DNA of 64,000 bases, taken from contig JAUIRK010000926.1 in the NCBI GenBank assembly GCA_030549495.1, forward strand, positions 310,001 through 374,000. Direction: 5' to 3'. Positions 40,530-51,320 of the stretch are shown one piece after another. How positions within the stretch are numbered: the first letter of the stretch is position 1; every line of letters begins with the position of its first letter. This DNA is from Nectonema munidae. Taxonomy: Eukaryota; Nematomorpha; Nectonematoida; Nectonematidae. Position numbers and translations under genes: made by a program. Under the pieces are notes generated by a model, which did no database searches, was not told where the DNA came from, and worked only from the letters and a program-made list of their open reading frames with translations.

Positions 40530-41931
40530 TACTTTTATGATTGCCTAAAAAATTAAGTGTAAGAGATTTGAAAGCTTTCCATGCATTTTTTTCATTTTCT
40601 GTCAAGATTAATAAAAAGTCATCTTCTTTCATTAACATCCTTGACAACCATCAAAAATTCCAGCATTGATTTTAGCATCGCTAACTTTTGGAAACTTTTT
40701 TGCTAAATAAAAAAGGACCTGGCTTTCTTTATTCAATGCTCTCACAAAGCTTCTCATCAATCCCAATTTAATGTGCAGCGGAGGAAAAAGAACTTTTTGA
40801 GGATCAACTAAATTTTGATTTATAACATTGAAAGTTCCAATCGTGAAGTTTTCTCTTTTTGGCCATTCTTTTTTATTAAAATGTAGTGCATCAGCTCTGC
40901 TGTCCCATAAACACAAGAAGCATGGATATTTAATATACCCGTTTTTCATTCCTAAAATTATTGACAAAACTTTTAAGTCGCCACAAATTTTCCAATTATG
41001 ATCTTTGTAATTTATGGCTTCAAGCAAGACTTTCATTGTTTCATAGCTCTCTTTTAATTGAACAGAATGTGCTACAGGAACTGAAGCAAGCTTGTTTTTT
41101 ATGTGCAGCAATACAGCCTTCAAACTTTTAGTAGGTGCATCAAAAAAAAGTCTCCATTCTTCTGATATATACACTAAGCCTAAAGATTCTATTAAACCCC
41201 TTACATTCACGCAATGGACTAGGGCATTGTTATGACTGACTGTAAAAATTTTTCTAAATTCTTCTTCTCTGTTTCTGTACCAATAATACGTTGTATTTGA
41301 AGCCAATAAATGATTTTCTGAAAGTCTTGAACCTAAAAGCTGAGCAGACTCTTTTGATAAACCCAAGTCTCTCACTAAATCATTGACCTGATGTTGTTTT
41401 AAGGGAGTAGGAGCACTTCGTTTGGATGTAGAATGCTCAAACAAATTGAAGTTTCTTTTTTCTTCTTCTTCTGAACCAGTGTCACTAAAGGTTTCACTTT
41501 CCGGCACTCTTGGAACAGGTAAATCTGCACTATGTGAAATGGGTCTTCTTGCAGAAGGAAGATCAGGATAAACAATGCAGTGCTTGTTTTTTCTATTTAT
41601 TTCATTTAAATTGGTGAGGCAGAAATAGCAGTCAGATGTATGATCCTTACCTTCACGCCATTTCATTCGGATACCAAAAGGAAGAGATCTCTTTTTACCT
41701 TTTCTCCAGTATCTCAAATTCTCAACAATAATGAGGGGCAAAACTTTTATCTTGATCGCCCAATTTCATACCAAAATAGGCATAGTAAGTAGATTTAATA
41801 AATTTGTTAATTCGTAAACTTTGTCCAGTCAGCATCACTTGTCCACAAATGTAACAAAACTTATTAGAATCATTTTTACACTTTCTATTCATTTCAATTT
41901 CTAAAAATATTAAAACAAGAAATTTATACAT
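40530..41931 (-). pseudogene. Transposon-derived protein of an unnamed DDE-like family
   Basis: I recognise a repetitive protein family that is common in arthropod genomes but usually annotated only as uncharacterised. On the minus strand the N terminus (41931-41722) has CYICGQVMLTG and YFGMKLGDQDKSFAPH. After a frame change, 369 codons (41741-40632) have RMKWREGKDHTSDCYFCLTN, YPDLPSARRPISHSADLPVP, LFFDAPTKSLKAVLLH, ICGDLKVLSIILG, YPCFLCLWDSRA and LHIKLGLMRSFVRALN, ending near GIFDGCQG. After a further break, NEKNAWKAFKSLTLNFLGN continues to about 40530, then similarity stops. Paired cysteines suggest zinc binding. The Asp in LFFDAP and in CGDLK could be catalytic residues of an RNase H-like DDE fold, which is inference. 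The 3' part, including the expected third acidic residue, is missing. Confidence 0.62.
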
Positions 41932-43799
41932 TGAAAAAATAAAAACAAATGAAAAACATTTTGATCAAAATTTTGATATTAAAAAAATATTTCAACCTGC
42001 GTTTGAAAAAAAATACGAGGTGATGGACAAAAATTATAATTAAATTTAAGTTTATCATACTAAAATATGGTAAAAACAGCCATCAAAGTTTTGACCGCAA
42101 AAATAGGGCAGACCTGTGTTATAAACAGATGTACACTTTTTCTTTCTATGTCATTATCATTAAAATGGTTCTAGGAGAAAAGTGTGCAAACGACAAAAGT
42201 GTGCAGCAGAGAGAAAAAAAGAAAAATAAACTCTTTTGTCGTTTGCACACTTTTCTCCGTTTATCATTAAAATGAGATGACAATGAAAAAAAGATTTTAT
42301 ATGAATGAAGTGCAGTAAAGTTTAATGCAAAGAATTGCATAGTGAAATAAATCAATTACAACTAAGTTATTCTCGGAACCAGGAATACTTTTCGGTTCCG
42401 AGACGGTTCCCAAATTTTTAGAACCGGAAACGTCCTTGTGTGTACCAATTTTTTTCATACATAGATGCATGATATGTGTGGATAAATTTGTTCTAGCAAT
42501 GCATAGCTTTCTATAAATACATATTGATGTGTCTTTTGAGATTCTTAGAGGGCAATCTAAAAGGTACGAATAACAAGTATACTTGGTATTAATTTTTTTC
42601 CCTATATTTTGCATATAATTTATATAAAATAATTTATATAAGTGTAGATATAATTTTTGGATTTATAAAAATTATTTGGAAGTGAGTAAATTATTACTTT
42701 CATTCTTCCTCATAGATTGTAGAGTAGGAAATGAATTGAGGGCTGTAAATAATGTTTTGAGAGATTAAACGATTTTATCCTTACACATAATGTGCGTGTG
42801 GTGATATCAGAATTAATTTCAGTAATATATCAAATCAAATATATAAATTAATTTGGAAGATAAACACAAAACTTAGGGGTCAAATGTAAGTCATTTTTTA
42901 CTGTAAAAGAAAAAATATAACATATTCTAAGACAATTGCCCCCTAGGACAATCTATCCTTCCCGGGACAACTGCCTCTATTAAAAATCGGATTATTTTAA
43001 AGATTGAAAAAATATTTTAAATATAAATATTGAAAAAAATGTTTATAATTATTATTAATAAAAAAAATATGAAAAACATTAAAAATAAGAAAAAAAATAT
43101 TAAACTATAATTTCAAATGTTTAGCTATAAAATTTAATCCTAATTAATTATATCAGAAATACTAATTCTAAAATTAATCATATAAAAAAACAAACTCAAA
43201 AAGTATTCATATTTTTTTAATGTTTAGATTTAATATATCAGGGGCCGTTGTTCGAGGACAATTATCCATGATGCATTTGCAATTCAGCAATTGTCGGGTT
43301 ACCAAACAACTATCGCACATTCATAAAGAAATAATTTTGGAATCGAGCCTGAATTTTATGCTTTGGAAATATAAACAATAAGAGAGGTATTCAGTCGATT
43401 CTCAACGATTCCCTCTGAAGCACATCAAAGAATTTGCAAAGGATTTGATTATATCACAACCTTTGTTTTATGTTGTTTTATCTTTGCCTCATAGGTATAC
43501 ATTGGTAAAATTCTTTTATATAAACTTTTCAAATAATTTATAATAGATGTTATTCTGTCAATATCACGAATGATCTTGATTTTTCTTGCCCTAAGAGGTG
43601 TAACTCTTGATGCCGAGTATGCCCCCGACCAGGTGTAGGAAATTTGTCAAGTGGAATTTGCATAATGGACATATAGCTATTAAAATTGTAAAAAATTTCA
43701 AGAGAGCTTATAATTTCTGTAATGACTAAATTTAAATAAGTAACTATGCACTATCTATGTAAATTTAAATTATTTACGATTAAATTACTTACTTAGTTT
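41932..43799. other. Intergenic DNA with hairpin and MITE-like segments
   Basis: Includes the perfect hairpin at 42174-42258 and a GGTTCCGAGACGGTTCC segment near 42395 that resembles a hAT interior. ACAATTGCCCCCTAGGACAA near 42931 and GTTGTTCGAGGACAATT near 43248 may be the two ends of a ~330-bp MITE. Frames on the minus strand (42146-42614) lack coding support. Confidence 0.4.
42174..42258. repeat. Perfect 26-bp inverted repeat (hairpin) between 14-bp direct repeats
   Basis: Left arm 42174-42199 (GGAGAAAAGTGTGCAAACGA then CAAAAG) and right arm 42233-42258 are exact reverse complements, with a 33-nt A-rich loop. TTATCATTAAAATG lies on both sides (42154-42167 and 42261-42274). A short foldback insertion or a small-RNA precursor-like hairpin are both possible. 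Confidence 0.85.
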
Positions 43800-43802
43800 G
43801 AT

Positions 43803-44013
43803 TTTAACCCATTTAGTACCAATGTTTCAAGGAAACCACAAAATTTCAGTAATTTCTATTAAATTTTCAGCACTTTCACCCGTAAGGCTATATGCTCGCA
43901 ATGAAGTGAATCACAATTTTTGTGAATTTGTTTTTAGAATTGGGATCCTTGGGGATCGAACCCCTTACCTTAAACTGTTATGCTAAAAGGCACACCCTAA
44001 CAACTATTGAGGC
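43803..44013 (-). repeat. tRNA-derived SINE, family B
   Basis: On the minus strand TTGTTAGGGTGTGCC and the B box GGTTCGATCCC are followed by GGATCCCAATTC, CACAAAAATTGTG and GCGAGCATATAG, as in the copy at 22068. The tail reaches AACCCATTTAGTACC at the low-coordinate end. Confidence 0.75.
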
Positions 44014-44489
44014 TTAAACTAAGTAAGTAATTAAATAAATAAATACGTAAATAATTTAAATAACTAAACAACGAATAGTTTAGCTAAGTAATTAAAAAAA
44101 ACTATATATTGTTTTTCAAAATATACTTTATTTATTTTTTTTTAAATTTTAAAGTTATGAAAACTGTGTTTTATAAATTTATTTTTTATTTAAAAAAATA
44201 AAAATGATATAGTTTTTATATTTTGTTTAAAAAAAAATTTTATTCAAAAGAAATTAAATAATTACTTTATAAAAGTACATGCTATTTTATGCTTTACTAA
44301 ATTTAATTTTAAGCAGCAATATCTCAAACATCAACTTTCTTGACCCAAATAGCTATCTAAAGCCTAACTTACCATACTAAATAACTAACTAACTTCACTT
44401 AACAAAACTAACTAACATTTTAACTCTAACTAATTGAGTTAACTAACAAGCTGATTATACTTTACTATTTACATAAATGGGTTCTGAAA
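44014..44489. other. Intergenic AT-rich DNA
   Basis: Contains AACTAACT-type low-complexity sequence near 44380-44450. No gene is seen. Confidence 0.4.
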
Positions 44490-44548
44490 GCTACAAATCT
44501 AATATATTTCCTGTTTATAAAAAAATATTTAACGTAGAGAATTCATTT
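44490..44548 (+). pseudogene. Short duplicate of the TEX11-like gene 3' end
   Basis: This stretch reads YKSNIFPVYKKIFNVENSF and stops, against YMSKIFPAYKQIFSVENL at the C terminus of the gene ending at 39153. DNA similarity covers about 55 bp at roughly 85 percent and starts abruptly after GAAAG, which could be a decayed splice acceptor. It is too short to be a gene. Confidence 0.65.
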
Positions 44549-45028
44549 TAGATTTGATAAATAACCAACCTTATAACCTAACTGATATTTTTTCATAATA
44601 ACCAAAGATGAATGGGAAAATCTCCTTTCTTTCAATTTGACTGAGTAAATGTCCATTGGGTAAATTTCTAATTCCTCCCAAATAAAGGGGATGGGAGACA
44701 GTGGCCGGACTCACTCTGAAAAAAAGTATGGCTACGCAGAGGAAAATATTTTATATTGTTAAGTGCTGTAAAAAAATCTTTGGCCATCCAGAAAATTTTT
44801 TGAGCCAACTTTCTTCAACTTCCTGGCTACACCACTATGGCCTTGAAGATATTGATATTTTTTTGTGCTTTGTTTCTCCTTCGATGGTTAATAATATGAT
44901 AATGTTTGCTAGAGTGTGTCTTCTTGTTTTGCATACATATATACGATTGCGTAGCTAGAGATTGTTGCGCCCGGGTAAGTTTAAGTGTTTGCCCCCCCCC
45001 CCCCTCCCTCTTGGTCCATTACAAAAAA
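44549..45028. other. Intergenic DNA with a possible MITE end
   Basis: ATTGCGTAGCTAGAG...GCGCCCGGG with a 14-bp poly-C run near 44990-45005 resembles a hAT MITE terminus. The 85-codon frame at 44701 has no coding support. Confidence 0.4.
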
Positions 45029-45165
45029 CTTGGTTAGATGTTGAATTCGAAAACTCAAGGTCTTGGATTCGATCCCGCATCAACCCTACTTTTTCATAGT
45101 TCGATAAAAGCAGCGCAATTGTGCCTTCTCGATGAAAACACCCTATGGTACCTTTACCTTTACTA
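45029..45165 (+). repeat. tRNA-derived SINE, family A
   Basis: Head CTTGGTTAGATGTTG, B-box region GGATTCGATCCCG, tail GATGAAAACACCCTATGGTA and CCTTTACCTTTAC. It is the least decayed copy in the window. Confidence 0.7.
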
Positions 45166-45753
45166 TGACGATCTTTATAAAATATTTTCTAATTTCTAGA
45201 CTTCATATAGAGGAGCTATATAGATATAGAGGGACTACTATAGATGAGTTCTTCGTGAGCTTCAAAGGAGGGTGTAATATTAAGAAATATGACCTTAAAA
45301 ACCTGGCAAAGATGGTTTAAAATTTTACCATCTTAATGATGCAGAAAGCTTCCGTTACTTGAAGCCTGAAGTATACATTTCTGTTTTATCAAATAAAGAA
45401 GACTTTTCTGCGAAAAACATTATAAAAGATTAGTAAGTGACACAGATTTACCACAGGGATGTGGAATGAATATGGATAGGTTTTTCCCTTCCCATGAAAT
45501 TGTTCAGTGAACTCTTTCAAAAAGTACAGTGTATGTGGCACTGCTGTGTTATCCAAAACGTTTATTATACCAAAACAACTTCACCCAACTTATCAACCTT
45601 CAAACTTGGTGAGTGCGTGGTCAAGCACCGTTTTCAGCCTATATTTCTAGAAAAAATGCAACCAGTAACTTAAAGTGGTATACATACTCTCATCTGAATA
45701 CAGAAAAAAAGTTGAAATCTCTTCTAATTACTGTAAACCAGAAACTTTATTAA

Positions 45754-45882
45754 CCCATTAAGTCCCAATTCTCCTATTTGGAAACATAGGTAATTTCATC
45801 TTCGTCTGCTTTTTTCAATGATTTTGAATATAAATCGTCTGCGTTTTTTAGCTATCGTCTGATTCCTATGGTACTTAATGGG
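45754..45882. mobile_element. piggyBac-type MITE, 129 bp, inside piggyBac relic 3
   Basis: Ends CCCATTAAGTCCCAAT and GGTACTTAATGGG are inverted; TTAA flanks both sides (45750-45753 and 45883-45886). The interior carries repeated TCGTCTG motifs shared with the MITE at 26879. Confidence 0.8.
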
Positions 45883-46090
45883 TTAAAATACAAGTATAAA
45901 AGTGGTGTCGATATGCCCTACAGAAGGGTAAAGCCATACAGGAGTTACAAGCCATCTAGAAGATGGACAAGGGCAGCTTTTACCAAATTATTTAGACATT
46001 AACTCTCTAAAAACATTCATAATTGCCATGCACCAGACGACTTGCCTTCAATAAATAGTAGTGACAGAAAGATTTTCACAGAGAAGTTGG

Positions 46091-47248
46091 TAGTGATGTA
46101 TAGGATATCCGTCTCTGCATTCGCATATGCGAATCATCCGCAAAAAATTTACTTCCGCTTCGCATCCTCATTCGCGGATTTTTATTATCTCAAAATCCGC
46201 ATTCGCAAATTATTCCATTAAAACTATTCAAGCTTTAATGCTCTCTCAAATAATATAATATATCGATTCCACTGGAACTATGCTCCATTTGAGAGATGTC
46301 GTCAAAATGAGTCGCACACGAGCAATGCATACCATTCCACATCATATTGCAGTAATTACAAGATAGGAAAGAGGAGATAACAGAGAAATACGAAAAAGAG
46401 TAAAAGCTACATACGCCTGAAGAGAGAGAGAGGGGGGAGACAGAAACAGACATAAAAAGAAGCACATTGTGCAAGTCATAGACAACACAATGTTTAATAT
46501 AATGCCTAATGAAACTTTTTTTGATCCAAGATTTAAAAGTAAATTTTTTACCGATTTTGAAGAAACAAATAAAGTGAAAAATTTTCTTTTAAATTTATAT
46601 GATGAGGATAAACTCGATAACAATGACAATGAAAGTAAAGTGTCAAGCAGCAAAAAATGAGGAAAAATGCTGATGAAGTTTATACTTCTTTCAACGAAGT
46701 GATGGATTCTATTTTAAATTCTAACAGTGAAGAAGAAAACGAGCAAGAAAATGAAGATAATGTGGTTTGTAATGAAGAAATAATTAGGTATCAAAAAGAA
46801 AAAAGAATCAATGGCTCAACTATTCAAAGCTTGGATTGGTGGAAAATCAAAGAAGAACAATTTCCCTTTTTATCCAAATTTGCATGTCAATATCTCACTT
46901 GTCCTCCTAGCACTGTTGAAAGCGAACAGCTTTTCAGTACGGCTGGAAATATTTATAATGACAAAAGAAAAAGGCTACTAAGAGAAAAAGTTGAAAAACT
47001 TTTATTTATTAAAAAAACTTAACCGTCTTAAACTATAATTATTGTAAATAAATTTTTTTATTTAGTGTGATTTATATTTTTTTTATTTTTGAATTAAAAA
47101 AAATGAAAAAATTAATGAAATCGAATAGTGAAAAAATTTGGAAACATGTAATTTTTGAAACATTTAATATCCCTATCCGCATAAAAAAAATTTTCATTCG
47201 CATCCGCATCCGTGGATCTGAAAAAATTCACATCCGATACATCTCTAG
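46091..47248 (+). mobile_element. hAT element nested in piggyBac relic 3
   Basis: Left end TAGTGATGTATAGGATATCC; right end in reverse complement TAGAGATGTATCGGATGTGA. Flanks GAAGTTGG (46083-46090) and GAAATTGC (47249-47256) agree at 6 of 8. The flanking piggyBac frame continues across, which confirms insertion. Subterminal ATTCGCATCCGCATC-like repeats are present at both ends. The interior carries only the C-terminal part of a transposase. Confidence 0.82.
46487..47022 (+). pseudogene. hAT transposase C-terminal part (ZBED-like)
   Basis: The first frame has NETFFDPRFKSKFFTDFEET. After one frame change near 46657 a 121-codon frame has an acidic stretch and then STIQSLDWWKIKEEQFPFLS and CPPSTVESEQLFSTAGNIYN with DKRKRLL, the hAT dimerisation domain (PF05699 type). 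The N-terminal BED finger and most of the catalytic domain are absent, so the element is internally deleted. Confidence 0.82.
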
Positions 47249-47833
47249 AAATTGCCATTGTATCTAAGTTAAGAATCTAGGAAGATCAGATCTCAAACTC
47301 CTCAAGTAAACTGAAAACAAAGAATATTTTAAATTTATATGGTTTTTGCCAGAGCAAAACTTCCAGAAACATCACGCAGTAGTTAGATGTTTTTGCATGA
47401 TATGTAAGCCAAAGAAAATAAGAACAACTAGAAAATACAAAAAATATTGAAAGTAGATGTGTAAAATCTTTATTTTATTTTAGATTTTTTTATTTTTTAA
47501 AATATAGACAGGATTTGTTCATGTGTACTTGTAAAAAAAATTTTTTAGTTATTTAACGCCATCTACTCTGGAAAAATTCTAGAACAGTAATACATCTATA
47601 ATTTTTTCATAATTTTTCTATGAAATTAAAAATCATTAAAACATTTAAACTTTTTCAAATCTACATGTTACATAGAATAAATCCATAATGAAAATATTTT
47701 CGACAATTACGTTTTAAAATATTAGTGTCGAGTAAATTGTTATGGTATAGCGTTCCAGGTCAATCTTAAAGTGTGCTTTGACGCCACGAAACCCTTAATT
47801 CGGCACTGGTAGCGTATAACGAAGTTTATATAA

Positions 47834-47942
47834 AGGTAAAGGTACCGTGGGGTGTTTTCATCGACAAGGCTTTATAAGCTTTTATCGCAGGCATGATACC
47901 CAAAACCTTGAGATATCGAATCCAACATCTAACCAACCCTAC
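47834..47942 (-). repeat. tRNA-derived SINE, family A, decayed
   Basis: On the minus strand GGTTGGTTAGATGTTGG and GATTCGATATCTC are followed by a tail ending GATGAAAACACCCCACGG, as in the other copies. Confidence 0.6.
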
Positions 47943-48289
47943 TCTCACACAATCAGATAAGATTCTGTTAACCGTAAATACATACGTAAAGTAAAATTTT
48001 GTTTCAATTTAAATTTTTTGAAAGTTACAAGTTCAATAGTGGGCTTACTTCAAGTTCACTATAAAACTATAGTGGGCTTACAAAATGAAGAAAAATATTT
48101 TCATTAATTCCAACAAAAAAATGTTTTAGAACTAAAAATGTTTACAGATTTTCACAAAAATCTTTTTTTTTTTGCATAATTAGAGTCTACTCGGATCGAT
48201 TAGTTAAAACATAGTATAAATAACAAATGTGAGCTGTGAGTAGCTGAAAATTAGGAAATAGTGATAGCTTTACTATTCTCCAAGCCCCC
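47943..48289. other. AT-rich intergenic DNA
   Basis: AGTTCACTATA/AGTGGGCTTAC segments near 48040-48080 repeat locally. Nothing else is seen. Confidence 0.35.
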
Positions 48290-50170
48290 ATTTCAAAAAA
48301 CCCCCCTCTATCACTACAAGGGTAGAGTCTTTTATCGAAGAATTTTCTCGATTTATATCCACGGTAGATAAAAATAGCAGTTTTATAATAGGAGATTTTA
48401 ATGTGGATCTGATGAAAATTGATTATGATTCAAAAACAAAGGACTTTTTCAATTTACTCATTTCTAATTGTTTTCATCCTTCAATAACCCAACTGACTAG
48501 ACCTATATCACAAAGTCTTATTGATAATATCTTTATCCCTTTTAAGGTATCTTCATACAACGCATACGTTTTCTCTACTTCAATCTCAGACCATTACCCA
48601 CTATTAATATCAGTCGAAGATACAAAAGCTGATAAACTTTATAGTAAAAAAAAATATTTCTTAGTGAATCATTCATAAATGAAGTCAGTAATTTTAATTG
48701 GAACAATTATTTGAGAGCTTATTATGATTCACCTGAAATCCTAGCCTCACTAATGAATAACAAAATAAGCGAATTCATAAGGAATAATTCAGTAGTACTA
48801 AACTCTAAATATAAAAACAAGTATAAAGAAAGAAAAAATAAATGGATGACCTATGAAGTTTTAAATTTAATTAAAACTCGTGATAAGTTATACACTAAAA
48901 TGAAATCTAAAAGTACAGATCTGCATATAAGAAGCAATTTTTTGTTTTTAAGGAACAAAGTAAAGTATATGATAAAAAAATTAAAAGAGAATTATTACGC
49001 TATTATCTTCAATAATTCCAAGGACAAAAAAAAGTTTGGAAAATTGTTAATTCAATGATAAAGGAAAAGGCTAATCGTCAAATAAATATCGCTGACAATG
49101 ATAGTTTGATAACCGATACACAAGTAATTGTTAATAAGTTTTCAAATTTTTTTTCATCATCTGAAGAACCAAATGATAGTTTTTCATCTCCGTTTCAGAA
49201 TTATTTAGTGAAACACTCATCTCTGTTTCATTTTGAAAGAATTACCTATGATGACCTTGTTTTTGCAATATTGAAAATTAAATCGAAAAGATCTCATGAT
49301 GTATATGGAATATCTATAGATAAACTTATACCGATCTTTGATTATATAAAAAATATTTATTGATTACTTTTAATTCCTGCCTTGAATTTAATATATTTCC
49401 TACTATCTTCAAATATTCCAAAATCCTACCCGTTTTTAAAAAAAAATATCGCCCAATCAGTATTATAAGTACTCTTTCAAAAATATTTGAAAAGATACTG
49501 TTTAGTCAAATAATCAGTTATATAGATAAATACAATCTTCTCTATAAGTACCAGTTTGGTTTTAGATCTCAGTATTCTACAACTTACTTGCATACTTTTT
49601 TTGTAAATGAAGTTACATCATTCCTAGAAAATAAGCAACAAACTTTAGGCTTGTTTATAGATCTGTCAAAAGCTTTTCACAGCGTCTCCCATAGCATTCT
49701 CATAACGAAGCTTTCTTATTTAGGATTTTCCAAAGAAGCGACAGCCTTCTTAAGTTCGTATCTAACTAATCGATTTCAAAAGGTAATAATAAATGATTGT
49801 GAATCTGAATTAGTTAAATGCTTCAGAGGGGTTCCCCAGGGATCAATCTTGGGACCTATTCTCTTATCTCTTTTTGTTAATGATTTTCATAATGTCAACA
49901 AAAATTATAAAATATTGTTTTTTGCAGACGATATTACTATTCTTACACCTTTTTCGCTTTCTTCTAAAGATGATAACATTGTAGATGATGTGTTACATCA
50001 GGTGTGCTGCTGGCTAAATTCAAATGATTTAAAAATTAATAGGAAAAAAACAAAGTACATAATTTTTTCTAACAAAAAAATGATATGTCTATTAAAAGCG
50101 AAATTGAGCGTGTTTCAAGCTTCAATTTACTAGGTTTATTTATTAATGAAAATTTAATAAATTTATAATA
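48290..50170 (+). mobile_element. Jockey-like LINE, 5' truncated, endonuclease to RT
   Basis: Non-LTR retrotransposon. The endonuclease tail has FIIGDFNVDLMKIDYDSKT, SQSLIDNIFIP and SISDHYPLL (48385-48620). A linker frame is 48711-49058. Reverse transcriptase begins with a SKRSHDVYGISIDKLIP region near 49285 and continues in a 257-codon frame (49360-50133) with [51 protein letters not shown] and the catalytic FFADDITIL (49918-49944). A short continuation in another frame has ERVSSFNLLGLFINENL, then the similarity ends at about 50170. The 5' part of the endonuclease and the 3' end are missing. A few frame changes or stops make it inactive, but it is much younger than the LINE at 3180. Confidence 0.88.
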
Positions 50171-51233
50171 TTATATGCATCTCACAAGAAATCATGTAGG
50201 CTCAAAGAAGAGCAAATGTTATTGTTTCCAAGTATGAATGAAAATATAATTTTTTTAATTTTGTCAATAAATTGATATACAGTAGTTCATTTTGAAATCC
50301 TCAAAAAAACAAAATCTAGAATTGAGAAATTTTCTTGAAATTTACTGAAGAACTTATAAAAAAATGGAAAATGGTGGTGCAATTAAAGATGAGCTTCGAT
50401 AATTTTGGACAATCCAACATTCGACAATAAATTTTGATCTAAAAAAAGTGGTAATAAAATTTTTATGCAAAAATAAATTAATTTCAATTAATTAATTCTG
50501 AAATCTACATGAATATTTAGAATTACTAATAAAATTAATAAAGATTTGAAGTTTGTAGAACTAATGTTACTCAACTGTTTCAAAAAAATTATTTATTGCT
50601 ATAAGTTTCTTTAAAATGACAAAATGAAAATGCATAAAATTAAAGAATAAGATGAACTTGAAGTTAAAAAGAACGAACTTGAAATGAAAATCGACGAACT
50701 TAAAATGAAAAAGGACGAACTTTAAGTGAAAAGGGGAAAACTTAGAGTGAAAAACAACGAGCAAAAAACAACAAATTAGTGAAAAAACGAATTTAAAATG
50801 AAAAAGACAATTTTAAAATAAAATTGGTATAATACTGGATAATGAAAGCATAAATAAACTGAACATCTACAAGATGCTTAAAACAAAGATCACTCAATTC
50901 TATAGGTCACCATTTTCACACAAAACAGGCTCATTTCAAACCAGCGCTAGTGAACCTACAAATTTGATTAAACATAATGCTTATTATACAGTAGACGCGC
51001 CCCACAGCCCGGGGCGGACCGGCCGACCTCCTTTTCAACTTTTAAAGAGCTGTCAACTAAAACATCCACTCCTTGTAGGAATCAGTAGTGTAGCCAGAAA
51101 ATAAACGAGAAAGAGCGAATAAGTAATATAGGATTTTTATTGAAGGAAGAGGAGAGGTCCCTCTAGATCAATGCTACACGTGCTCTACTCGTTCTCTAAA
51201 TCTTAATAATAAAATTTTAAAAGTAGCTTTTTA
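50171..51233. other. Intergenic DNA with minisatellite and GC-rich patch
   Basis: AT-rich sequence with the 21-bp minisatellite (50651-50776). A GC-rich patch near 50990-51025 (CGCCCC, CCCGGGGCGGACCGG) and CAGTAGTGTAGCCAGA at 51083 look like hAT MITE termini, without confirmed partners. Confidence 0.4.
50651..50776. repeat. 21-bp minisatellite, about six units
   Basis: Units start at 50651, 50672, 50693, 50714, 50735 and 50756, close to GACGAACTTAAAATGAAAAA. One frame of the plus strand spells a seven-residue repeat (NELEMKI, DELKMKK) but is closed by stops. The same unit occurs at 22508-22570. Confidence 0.8.
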
Positions 51234-51320
51234 GCTCCTGTGGCGTAATGGGTTAGCGCGTCGTATTTATAAATAGTATGAGAAATGCGAGGGTTAGCAG
51301 TTCGAGCCTGCCAAGGAGCA
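51234..51320 (+). tRNA. tRNA-Ile (anticodon UAU) with a 13-nt intron
   Basis: Acceptor GCTCCTG pairs with AAGGAGC at six of seven positions, followed by discriminator A. The A box TGGCGTAATGGG and D arm ending TTAGCGC are canonical. The anticodon stem TCGTA pairs with TGCGA around the loop TTTATAA with anticodon TAT. Thirteen extra bases lie between the anticodon-loop halves at the canonical position 37/38. The T arm is GCAGTTCGAGCCTGC with a perfect four-pair stem. Intron-containing tRNA-Ile(UAU) is usual in animals, which supports the call. The one acceptor mismatch and lack of an immediate T run leave some doubt about activity. Confidence 0.8.

Larger units (their letters stand above)
45180..47460 (+). 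pseudogene. piggyBac transposase relic (copy 3) with two nested insertions
   Basis: Pieces in order: TTIDEFFVSFKGGCNIKKYD (the first catalytic region, 45215-45290), KFYHLNDAESFRYLKPEVYI near 45320, then SGVDMPYRRVKPYRSYKPSR near 45903-45965, the third catalytic region. CRD remnants FCMICKPKKIRTTRKY lie near 47390-47440. A MITE (45754-45882) and a hAT element (46091-47248) are inserted in it; the frame KIFTEKL before the hAT resumes as EIAIVSKLRI after it. More than five further breaks are present. TTTAACGCCATCTA at 47552-47565 matches relics 2 and 4. Confidence 0.78.

Noticed and set aside
50651-50776. Regular repeats that might be a CRISPR array
   Set aside because: Units are contiguous 21-mers without spacers, in a eukaryotic genome; it is a minisatellite.
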